Shown: positions 1 through 5,901 of the stretch, in pieces
Numbering within the stretch: the stretch's first letter is position 1
How the letters are laid out: every line of letters begins with the position of its first letter
DNA from: Bacteroidales bacterium UBA1208
GTDB lineage: Bacteria; Bacteroidota; Bacteroidia; Bacteroidales; P3
NCBI GenBank assembly: GCA_002309955.1
Contig: DBXQ01000003.1
Span: 36,881 to 46,766, forward strand
Length of the DNA: 9,886 nt
Direction of reading: 5' to 3'
The notes under the pieces: model-generated
The model's input: only the letters and a program-made list of their open reading frames with translations
Databases searched by the model: none
Told to the model about the DNA's origin: nothing
Made by a program: the position numbers and the translations under genes

Positions 1-545
1 AGACGGCCCTTGCTATCGTATCGGTATTCGGAGCTGTCGCCCCATTCTGCGATATGGAAGAGGGGACGGCATTGTTTGTCGCATTGGATGGTAAACCGTG
101 TGGACTTTTTGCCGCCGGTGGTGTCGACATTGGTACCGAAGACATTATAACCCGTCAGGCAACCATGCTTGTCGTAGCTGAAAGCAATGCTGTCCCAAGC
201 CAGCGGGAACCCTTCGATAACGCTGTGCAAGCGGCCGTCGGGCGTGTAGTCGTAACGGGTATAAAAACGTCCCAACGAGTCGATGGAGACGATGGCCGTG
301 CGCCACCCATCGGCGTTAAACGATTCTTCGACTACGCTGAAACAGCGACTGGCGGTCGAATCGCAGGTCTGATGTGTCTGAACATGCTTCACCGGTCCAC
401 GGAGGCCCGCCTCGGCCACGCTCACACGGTAGGTTATCTCACTCTGCCCTTGCAGGACGAAGGGCAGCAACAGGGCAGCAAAAAAAGTGACGCTTGCTAA
501 CGTGCGGCACTTTTGTAGAACATTGATTTGTTTGAGCATATACAT
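1..545 (-). CDS. Secreted YD-repeat-like protein, partial (runs off left edge)
   Basis: The frame is open from an ATG at 545 (alternative ATG at 539) to the left edge: 181 codons with no stop. The N-terminus has a basic stretch and a hydrophobic segment (about residues 21-35, containing FFAALLLPFVLQG) followed by QSEITYRV, which reads as a Sec signal peptide with no lipobox cysteine. The mature part has short tyrosine/glycine-rich units such as YDYTPDGRL, YDKHGCLTGY and YDSKGRL, which resemble YD/RHS beta repeats. It is a clear paralogue of the next gene upstream: both have LLLP-x-x-LQGQSE at the signal-peptide end and the YDK-x-GCL-x-GY unit. Only 16 nt separate the two, so they are probably co-transcribed. 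Export to periplasm or surface is inferred; the function is unknown. The C-terminus is outside the window. Confidence 0.8.
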   Translation of the reverse strand, partial: MYMLKQINVLQKCRTLASVTFFAALLLPFVLQGQSEITYRVSVAEAGLRGPVKHVQTHQTCDSTASRCFSVVEESFNADGWRTAIVSIDSLGRFYTRYDYTPDGRLHSVIEGFPLAWDSIAFSYDKHGCLTGYNVFGTNVDTTGGKKSTRFTIQCDKQCRPLFHIAEWGDSSEYRYDSKGR

Positions 546-561
546 AGTTTTTTGTGTTTTG

Positions 562-1440
562 TTATTCGTAGTACTTAAACGTTCTGATAATGTTATAGGC
601 GTAAGTTTTGTCGGTTCCCTTTTCGGAGTTTTGCTTCACGGTGACGGTGGCATGGGTCCAGTTGCCGTGTTCGTCGTATTGGGTATAGGTGTAGTATTTG
701 TGTTCGCCGATTTCGTGGTCGCCCGTCTCGCCCGCAAGGTGTTCCCAGTTGGTATGCCACACCTCGAGGGTGTCATGGTTTGCATCGTAGCGATAGTGTG
801 TGTCCTCATAATGTTTGTCTCCAATACGCACTCTTTCCAATCGTCCATGTCTGTTGTAGTCGAAAGTCTCTGCCTTGTCGGTATGCCAGGACTGTATTTT
901 CTTCAATAACCGGCCTTGGTTGTCGTACACATACCATGTGGTGTCCTCCCACACCGAGGCACAGGTCAGCACTCGGCATCGAGCGTCGCAAGTCACGAGA
1001 AAGTCCGTTACATCGTTGCCCTCGGTCGGGTCAGCACTGAATCCATATTCCTCATAACCCAAAAGGCAGCCGTTCTTGTCATAAAAGAACACAATGCTGT
1101 CCTTACCACCTTCAGCGTACGTACCAAGATAGTATACCAACCGGCCATTGCTGTCATACTCATAATGATAGTTAGTCTGATAGAGGAAGTCGGCAACCGA
1201 CATGTCCGTCCGCTGCCCCTGTTCGTTATAAGCCTCCACCGTGGTGACAAAGAACCGGTTGGCAGAGTCCATGCAAAACTCCGTACTCTGCACTGTCTCC
1301 ACCCGTCCCCGGTATCCCATCTCCACGGCACTCACCCGCCGCGTCACCTCGCTCTGCCCCTGTAACGCAATAGGCAGAAGTAATAATAATACACCATGTA
1401 ATATGACTGTATCTCGTTTCATATTGTGTATTAGATACAT
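562..1440 (-). CDS. Secreted YD-repeat-like protein
   Basis: A 292-residue protein of unknown function. Residues about 12-28 form a hydrophobic signal peptide (VILHGVLLLLLPIALQG), with likely cleavage near Gly28 and no lipoprotein cysteine. The rest carries spaced units of the form Y-D-x-x-G-(R/N/C)-L: about residues 71, 95, 120, 172, 194, 218 and 255. This is the look of YD/RHS-like repeats, but far too short for a full RHS toxin shell. The ATG at 1440 overlaps the stop of the ATPase gene (TAATG), which favours translational coupling. The internal Met7 (position 1422) would give a more typical signal peptide and is an alternative start. It is a paralogue of the gene at 545-1 and of the remnant at 2900-2769. 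Secretion is a confident inference; the role is unknown. Confidence 0.82.
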   Translation of the reverse strand: MYLIHNMKRDTVILHGVLLLLLPIALQGQSEVTRRVSAVEMGYRGRVETVQSTEFCMDSANRFFVTTVEAYNEQGQRTDMSVADFLYQTNYHYEYDSNGRLVYYLGTYAEGGKDSIVFFYDKNGCLLGYEEYGFSADPTEGNDVTDFLVTCDARCRVLTCASVWEDTTWYVYDNQGRLLKKIQSWHTDKAETFDYNRHGRLERVRIGDKHYEDTHYRYDANHDTLEVWHTNWEHLAGETGDHEIGEHKYYTYTQYDEHGNWTHATVTVKQNSEKGTDKTYAYNIIRTFKYYE

Positions 1441-2642
1441 TAAAGTCCTTCTATAAGAAAACGTCTTAGATTCAAGTGGGTGATGCCATTATCGTCGTTA
1501 CGTGACACCAATGGAGTTATAGAGATGACGTATTTGGGATAGTTGTCGTTAATCTTTCTGAGGGTTCCGAATTCCCTTTCACGCGTGGTTTCGTCAGCGA
1601 TAATGTAGGATGCCTGCACATATATACGCTCCCCTGTCGGTTTAGAGCAGACAAAGTCCACCTCTCCTGCTTGCAACTGCCCCACATGCACATCATAGCC
1701 CATGCGGATTAGATGTTGATATATCACACCCTCTATTACCTTTTCGATATCCTGATCTCTTCTCCCTCCTGCTATGACATTGCGGATACCTTGGTCCTCG
1801 AAATAGAACTTCTCATTACTCTCAAAAAGCCGTTTTCCATGGATGTCATAGCGGCTTACCTTGTGGAGCAGATAGCACTCGGTCAGCATTTTTTGGTAGT
1901 TGATGATAACCGCTGGCGAAATGGTTTCGCCAATGGATCTCATATATTTACTGATGTTGGAGGCGGAGATGAGTTTGCCTTCGTTGTCGGCCATGTATTG
2001 CACCAACTTGGTAAGGAAATCGGCATTGCGTATTTGGTTTCTCATCACCACGTCTTTCAACAGCGTGGTATCATAGATACTTGCAAGGTATTTATAAGCA
2101 TTCTCTCGGTCAAGTCCCACCTGCACCAAACCCGGCATGCCTCCGTATTCGATGTAGTAATTTAATGCATCGGGATGATTGATATCCAACTTATGGTACT
2201 GCAGGAACTCCGTGAAAGATAGTGGTTGGACATATATCTCCACATATCGGCCACCTATCAGCGTAGCCAATTCACTGCTCAGCATCTTGGCATTGCTGCC
2301 AGTAACTATCACATCCGTGTTGGGCTCATTGTAGAAACTGCGCAGTGTGCGTTCAAACTCTGCAATATCCTGTACCTCATCAATCATGATGTAGTTGTGC
2401 TTCCCTTCCACCCATTGGGCATCGATATATTCGTTCAAGTCAAGGTATGTGCGGATGCTGTCGAACTGCCGTTGCTCTTTGTCTATGAATATCACATTGC
2501 CCTCACGGGACAACTTATCACATAGTAGACGCAATATGCAACTCTTGCCCACACGCCGCTGTCCAGTAAGTACAATGGCCAAACTCTTGCCAAGCCATTT
2601 GGTTATTACCTCTATATACCTCTGTCTATCAATTAATTCCAT
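1440..2642 (-). CDS. AAA_14-type ATPase with DUF4143-like C-terminus
   Basis: A 400-residue P-loop ATPase. Walker A is GQRRVGKS (residues 27-34) and Walker B is YIMIDEV (84-90). A sensor-like VTGSNA follows at 113-118, then the family-typical GGRYVEIYVQPLSFTEFL segment. The C-terminal part contains EVDFVC (327-332) followed by VQASY (342-346), the place where related proteins keep a PD-(D/E)XK-like fold; the usual lysine appears replaced, so nuclease activity is doubtful. The frame extends upstream to an ATG at 2678, but that codon lies just upstream of a strong -7 promoter box at 2675-2667, so I chose the ATG at 2642 (MELIDRQRY). Such ATPases are very common in Bacteroidales and mostly uncharacterised. 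It is followed, with a 1-nt overlap, by the secreted YD-like genes. Confidence 0.88.
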   Translation of the reverse strand: MELIDRQRYIEVITKWLGKSLAIVLTGQRRVGKSCILRLLCDKLSREGNVIFIDKEQRQFDSIRTYLDLNEYIDAQWVEGKHNYIMIDEVQDIAEFERTLRSFYNEPNTDVIVTGSNAKMLSSELATLIGGRYVEIYVQPLSFTEFLQYHKLDINHPDALNYYIEYGGMPGLVQVGLDRENAYKYLASIYDTTLLKDVVMRNQIRNADFLTKLVQYMADNEGKLISASNISKYMRSIGETISPAVIINYQKMLTECYLLHKVSRYDIHGKRLFESNEKFYFEDQGIRNVIAGGRRDQDIEKVIEGVIYQHLIRMGYDVHVGQLQAGEVDFVCSKPTGERIYVQASYIIADETTREREFGTLRKINDNYPKYVISITPLVSRNDDNGITHLNLRRFLIEGL

Positions 2643-2666
2643 AATAATTGTATTTATTGTGACAGT

Positions 2667-2675
2667 GCAAAGATA
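2667..2675 (-). promoter_or_regulatory. Bacteroidota -7 box for the ATPase gene
   Basis: Read on the minus strand this is TATCTTTGC, a perfect match to the Bacteroidota -7 consensus TAnnTTTGC. It lies about 25 nt upstream of the ATPase ATG at 2642. No good TTG is seen at the expected -33 spacing, so the promoter may need an activator or use a degenerate -33. Confidence 0.6.
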
Positions 2676-2679
2676 CAAA

Positions 2680-2738
2680 TATTTTATGAATTATACTTTA
2701 TAAAATACACAATATCGGCATTTTTATCAAGTATAATT
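2680..2738. repeat. Overlapping inverted repeats upstream of the ATPase promoter
   Basis: Two inverted repeats are nested here. TATTTTAT (2680-2687) pairs with ATAAAATA (2700-2707) across 12 nt. AATTATACTT (2689-2698) pairs with AAGTATAATT (2729-2738) across 30 nt. They sit just upstream of the -7 box, where a regulator might bind. The region is AT-rich, so some chance matching is expected. Confidence 0.35.
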
Positions 2739-2768
2739 ACAAATTAAAGATGCGGACAGTACTCAGCA

Positions 2769-2900
2769 TTATAGTATTATTACCCGTCCCCGGTACCCCA
2801 TCGCGGCGGCATTAACCCGCCGAGTAACCTCGCTCTGCCCCCACCCTATCATGGGCAGCAACAGCAAGCAAATAATAGCAATATTATATTGTCCTTTCAT
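2769..2900 (-). pseudogene. Truncated N-terminus of a YD-like secreted protein
   Basis: A 43-codon frame starts with ATG at 2900, 7 nt after the hipT stop codon, and ends at TAA 2771-2769. It encodes a signal peptide (IICLLLLPMIGWG) followed by QSEVTRRV, then AAAMGYRGR. This matches the N-terminus of the intact gene at 1440-562 (QSEVTRRV, then VEMGYRGR), and the DNA is also closely similar up to the CGGGGACGGGT shared by both. Similarity stops abruptly there, and unrelated AT-rich sequence leading to the ATPase promoter follows. I read it as a truncated third copy of the family. It could still be translated as a short secreted peptide. Confidence 0.65.
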
Positions 2901-2907
2901 ACTTGAA

Positions 2908-3906
2908 TCATTTTAAAGTGAAACAGCGATATTGATATGACTGTCTATAGCTTTTCTTTAACTCTTCTGACAGGAAAGAGCGTTCTATCAATCCTAATGC
3001 AATAGGCGATTCCTCTGCAAAGGTGCTGATTTCTCGCTTGACCATTCTGTCGGGCAGGCCGATTCTTCTGCCGAATTCCTCAAAATCGGTTCGGTCAACG
3101 GTGTGAGTGTCGGTCATCCTCATACCTTCCTTGAACAGGCCTTTCTCTAACGCAAAGATTTGAGGGGTGCGTAGATGCAGGCTTGTATTGATGAGGTCGT
3201 AGGCTGGCGCAAAGCGGTAGTCGCCATTTCCACGGTCTATCAGGGAGAAGTTCTTCAAGTGTGCATCATCGTTCAGTGTGATGTAGTTGAAAAGCACCAC
3301 ACGGAAGAATCGCAGCAAATCCACCTGGGCAGCCCGTACATAGCGCCGTATAATGTCGGCACAGTCTTCATAACTCAATACACCGTACTTGTAGTTGGTA
3401 CCTCCGTTGGCTTTCGTTAGCCCTGCCAGTGATGCAAAGTCCTCTTGCGGGTATTTCGAGCCATCTGGAGCGACGTCGAACCGTTTGGTAATATAGGCAG
3501 CTTCGCCGTCGCGAAAAAAAAACAGCGCATTGGCGGCGGTCTCAATCCCGTATGCTTGTGCCGCCATCTGCATGGTGAGGTGTTCGTTGGCCGGACAGTA
3601 TTTGCGTTCCAGCAATGCGTATGACACCGGCGCGGGTTTCAGGATATACTCTCCTCTTTCACCTTCCTTGGGTTTCCTTAACGAGCCTTCTCTTAACACG
3701 AGCGACCCTTTGGGCTGCACACCCGAGAGCGAGATGCGACCGATATGCTCAGCATAGTCGGTGGAATCGGCACTATCGTTATTCGGACTGTCGAAATCCA
3801 GAATATGTGACACCTGTTTCCCTCCGAACAATTTGCGACAGGCTTCGGGGGAGTAGGTGTTATAGCCTTCCTTTAGTGTAGAGGGACAAAATTTCAGTTC
3901 TTCCAT
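2908..3906 (-). CDS. hipT: HipT-like toxin kinase (HipA C-terminal family)
   Basis: A 332-residue Ser/Thr kinase of the HipA family without the usual N-terminal subdomain, which is encoded by the separate upstream gene. Visible motifs: RISLSGVQPK (57-66), the glycine-rich-loop segment with an S-L-S (59-61) at the place where HipT proteins have phosphorylatable serines; YILKP (87-91) with the ATP-contacting lysine; AYITKRFD (137-143); NDDAHLKNF (212-220) with the catalytic Asp214; and APAYDL (233-238) with the metal-binding Asp237. Family members phosphorylate translation factors such as aminoacyl-tRNA synthetases and arrest growth; the target here is unknown. Its ATG shares one base with the hipS stop (TGATG), implying coupled translation. 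All kinase motifs look intact. A 9-base homopolymer (3514-3522) encodes the Phe run at 129-131. Confidence 0.92.
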   Translation of the reverse strand: MEELKFCPSTLKEGYNTYSPEACRKLFGGKQVSHILDFDSPNNDSADSTDYAEHIGRISLSGVQPKGSLVLREGSLRKPKEGERGEYILKPAPVSYALLERKYCPANEHLTMQMAAQAYGIETAANALFFFRDGEAAYITKRFDVAPDGSKYPQEDFASLAGLTKANGGTNYKYGVLSYEDCADIIRRYVRAAQVDLLRFFRVVLFNYITLNDDAHLKNFSLIDRGNGDYRFAPAYDLINTSLHLRTPQIFALEKGLFKEGMRMTDTHTVDRTDFEEFGRRIGLPDRMVKREISTFAEESPIALGLIERSFLSEELKKSYRQSYQYRCFTLK

Positions 3907-4217
3907 CAGCGTATAGGTTTAATGGTTACGGCACCGATGGTGTCGGTCTGGGCAGTGGCCAGCAAGATACCGAAATCGTCAGTCTCGTCGATATGCAGCA
4001 GCTGTGACTGAAGCTTGCGGTTGGCACCCTCCGAGAGCATATTGAAAAAAAACGGGAACAGGTAGTCGGACTCGTACGCCTCACTCCGTAACGGCATAGT
4101 GAGACATACAGGTCTGCCCTTATAGTCATCATTATAGGAGAACACGTATCGTCCGCCGTCCTCCTCTTGAAGGATGCCTGCTTCCGTGCCGTTTACATAC
4201 ACCTTACCTTGTCTCAT
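3906..4217 (-). CDS. hipS: HipS-like (HipA N-terminal subdomain, stand-alone)
   Basis: A 103-residue protein matching the N-terminal subdomain of HipA: a GKVYVNGTEAG start, a YVFSYNDDY strand, PVCLTMPLRSEAYES, and LFPFFFNMLSEGANRKLQSQLL, ending in the DDFGILLATAQTDTIGAVTI segment typical of the domain. In classic HipA this is fused to the kinase; here it is a separate gene, as in hipBST systems, where HipS acts as the antitoxin that neutralises HipT. It overlaps the hipB end by 14 nt and the hipT start by 1 nt, so the three are one translationally coupled unit. An 8-A run (4045-4052, plus strand) encodes the Phe stretch and could slip. The antitoxin role is inferred from family and order. Confidence 0.9.
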   Translation of the reverse strand: MRQGKVYVNGTEAGILQEEDGGRYVFSYNDDYKGRPVCLTMPLRSEAYESDYLFPFFFNMLSEGANRKLQSQLLHIDETDDFGILLATAQTDTIGAVTIKPIR

Positions 4218-4425
4218 ACTCCATCACTTTAGGTTTCACATCAAATTGTAGCCCGATAGTCTCCAAAATATCCAGCAAAGTGGTAATCTGAGGGTTCCCT
4301 TCACCGCGTTCAATGGCCACAAGGGTGTTAACGGCAACCCCCGAAAGCTCAGAAACGGTGCGCTGGTTCACCCCCAGCACCGCCCGCCGCTCCCTGATAA
4401 TCTGTCCTATTTCCTTCATGTCCAT
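4204..4425 (-). CDS. hipB: HipB-like XRE-family repressor
   Basis: A 73-residue helix-turn-helix protein of the XRE/Cro-C1 family. MKEIGQIIRERR leads into the HTH (VLGVNQRTVSELSGVAVNTLVAIERGEGNP), followed by ITTLLDILETIGLQFDV, the usual helix 4-5 region of HipB-type regulators. The open frame continues upstream to 4515, but that extension runs through a consensus promoter and the operator palindrome, so the start must be the ATG at 4425 (or Met3 at 4419), about 20 nt after the expected transcription start. HipB proteins repress their own operon by binding inverted repeats and usually contact the kinase. The gene overlaps hipS by 14 nt. Confidence 0.9.
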   Translation of the reverse strand: MDMKEIGQIIRERRAVLGVNQRTVSELSGVAVNTLVAIERGEGNPQITTLLDILETIGLQFDVKPKVMEYETR

Positions 4426-4430
4426 AATAC

Positions 4431-4446
4431 CAATATATTGCGATTT
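4431..4446. promoter_or_regulatory. Second probable HipB half-site
   Basis: TTGCGATTT recurs at 4438-4446, identical to one arm of the upstream palindrome, and overlaps a short palindrome CAATATATTG (4431-4440). It covers the expected transcription start, so HipB bound here and at 4486-4509 would flank RNA polymerase. Confidence 0.5.
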
Positions 4447-4451
4447 CCGCT

Positions 4452-4484
4452 GCAAAAGTACGATTTTTTTTTCAATCAGCAAAA
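4452..4484 (-). promoter_or_regulatory. hipBST promoter (Bacteroidota -33/-7)
   Basis: On the minus strand a TTTTG (4484-4480) is followed by a 19-nt spacer and TACTTTTGC (4460-4452). This fits the Bacteroidota housekeeping consensus of TTTG, about 19 nt, then TAnnTTTGC. Transcription should start near 4446, giving a leader of about 20 nt before the hipB ATG at 4425. The spacer contains a 9-A tract. Confidence 0.8.
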
Positions 4485-4485
4485 T

Positions 4486-4509
4486 AAAATCGCAATCTAT
4501 TGCGATTTT
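4486..4509. promoter_or_regulatory. Probable HipB operator, perfect palindrome
   Basis: A perfect inverted repeat: AAAATCGCAA (4486-4495), spacer TCTA, TTGCGATTTT (4500-4509). It abuts the -33 element of the hipBST promoter. Autoregulation by HipB through such palindromes is established for the family; binding here is inferred. Confidence 0.75.
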
Positions 4510-4598
4510 TGTCACTAAAGTATAACTAATAAATCGGAATCTACATCTAATGAATTCTTTCTTTCAACCAACTACACATTGAACGCCATTCACATTAT

Positions 4599-5096
4599 TT
4601 ACCTCATGGCTATAGAATAGTCATCCAATGCCAACAAACCATGGGAATATCGGCTTTGCAGATGCGCCCGAAGGTTGAGAGATGTGCGGCAGCGCAACAG
4701 TTTGTCCACCACGGTGCACCCAAAACCGAAGTGTGGTAGTGTCAAAGCCACTTGAACATAGTTACTGCATTTAGTATGGCAATTGAGGGCTTCTTGTATC
4801 TCGTCGGCATATTCATCGTGTCGTGACACTTCGTACATCATGAGGATATAATGAGCAAGAGCATCGCTGGTCACAAAGAAAATGCACTCTTCGTCGATGT
4901 CAAATAGACCAGAACTGAATCCTTTTTCATTGAGGGGGTCTTTGCAGCTGACAAGATAAGGGGCACGGTTAAAGTCTGCCAGACGGGTGAAACTATGCTG
5001 CAACAGGCCGGAGTGGCGATTAAAGCAGAATACCACACTGTCACCGTAGGCCATCCAGCGACACACACCTGAGTTTGTAAACCAAACGGCTGCCAA
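4599..5096 (-). pseudogene. PP2C-like phosphatase, 3' part after a frameshift
   Basis: This frame continues the phosphatase begun at 5395 but is one base out of register and has no credible start of its own; the open frame begins at a TTG. It contains (A)TLAAVWFTNSGVCRWMAYGDS, with the GDS motif of PP2C enzymes, the FFVTSDALAHYIL segment where PP2C proteins keep a metal-binding Asp, and a C-terminal LALDDYSIAMR that matches the final D-D-x-S/T strand of the fold. Restoring one base near 5110 fuses it to the upstream part to give a 265-residue protein, the normal size for this family. Without that correction the enzyme lacks half of its active site. Confidence 0.75.
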
Positions 5097-5395
5097 TGTA
5101 GCAAAAGATCCTCATTGTAAAACTTGCTCAAATGCATGGGACTGATGAGCCGTGCTTTCTGTTCGCAGGTTGAATAAAAAGATTCCCAAATGCCATCCAG
5201 CCACCCATCCAGTTCACCAAATGAGGTGAGTGGATTGTCGGGCAGCATGGACACCAAGTATTTCGACCATTCGTCAGCAAAAAGACCTCCTCCACCCGCA
5301 CCGTCCGACACAGCAAGGAGTCCCGGTCGGGCAACCACTCCGTCCTCATTCATAGTCTCGCCAAATTTGGCTACAGAGAGTGCCTTGGGTTTCAT
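4871..5395 (-). CDS. PP2C-like Ser/Thr phosphatase, 5' part (frameshifted)
   Basis: Residues 1-95 are the N-terminal half of a PP2C-family protein phosphatase: NEDG (16-19) and VSDGAGGGGLFADEW (29-43), which carry metal-binding aspartates. From about residue 96 the reading is out of frame and the remaining 79 residues are nonsense. The nonsense begins at GAG GAT CTT TTG CTA CAT TGG; inserting one G gives GAG GGA TCT TTT GCT ACA TTG GCA, that is EGSFATLAAVW, which suits this family. The ATG overlaps the VWA stop by 4 nt (ATGA). PP2C enzymes of kinase/VWA triads are thought to reverse the partner kinase. Presumably cytoplasmic. As written the product should be inactive. Confidence 0.8.
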   Translation of the reverse strand: MKPKALSVAKFGETMNEDGVVARPGLLAVSDGAGGGGLFADEWSKYLVSMLPDNPLTSFGELDGWLDGIWESFYSTCEQKARLISPMHLSKFYNEDLLLHWQPFGLQTQVCVAGWPTVTVWYSALIATPACCSIVSPVWQTLTVPLILSAAKTPSMKKDSVLVYLTSTKSAFSL

Positions 5396-5901
5396 ACGTT
5401 TTGATTGATATTGGTGGGGGTGCCGATGTCCATTAGCTGCACCAGGGTGGTGAGGTCGGTGTTCTCTGCCATTGCCACGTGGCGTGTGGTGCCGTCAGTC
5501 TGCTTCAGTTTGGCTATGTCTGCATTGTAGCGTGTTGGCAGTAGACTCGAAAGGTCGTAGAGTAATGCCGAATAGCTGTTATACACTTCAGCCTTGCTTG
5601 TGGGCAGGAAGGCTTTGACTTGGTCATGGGTCGGTATGATGTGTATGTTCCACAGCAGCACATTGCCGTCGGGCGTGAACATCGACTTGATTTCGTTGGC
5701 CTGTTGCACAAGGGCATCACGGCTGGTTCCGTTGAATTCGCCATCGGTGATGTGGATGACTGTTGGGGGATAGCATTCCTGTCCAGCGTGGTCCATCAAC
5801 CACTCTTCCAACAACGCTTTCACGTGGTCGAAAGCCAGATGTAGGCGAGTCCAGCTTTGGTTGCAAATGTCCAGCTTTGGTTGCAAATGGGTTCCACCCA
5901 C
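5392..5901 (-). pseudogene. VWA domain, 3' part displaced by the 20-bp duplication
   Basis: The last part of the DarT-VWA gene in a different frame. The meaningful region starts at ICNQSWTRLHLAFDHVKALLEEWL; the residues before that are read through the repeat out of frame. It holds PPTVIHITDGEFNGTS, where the TDGE supplies the third metal-ion (MIDAS) motif of VWA domains, and GNVLLWNIHI, a core strand. Only a GTG at 5901 could start it, so independent translation is unlikely. Removing one 20-bp repeat unit joins it to the upstream frame to give a 478-residue protein (1437 nt including the stop, an exact multiple of three). Confidence 0.8.

Noticed and set aside
54..500. Plus-strand 148-residue ORF at the left end
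   Set aside because: The minus strand is open through the same region and encodes a clear paralogue of the neighbouring gene, so the plus-strand ORF is a shadow.
487..909. Plus-strand 140-residue hydrophobic ORF that looks like a membrane protein
   Set aside because: It is the complement of the YD-like secreted gene (1440-562) and runs across the gap into the next gene; the minus-strand reading has a signal peptide, paralogues and sensible repeats.
562..1440. RHS-type polymorphic toxin
   Set aside because: The protein is only 292 residues, has a Sec signal peptide and no RHS core or toxin tip; only short YD-like units are visible.
2643..2678. ATPase start at 2678
   Set aside because: The first codons overlap a perfect -7 box at 2675-2667; transcription would begin after this ATG.
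4426..4515. Longer hipB starting at 4515
   Set aside because: The extra 30 codons run through the -33 and -7 boxes and the operator palindrome, and the residues do not resemble an XRE protein.
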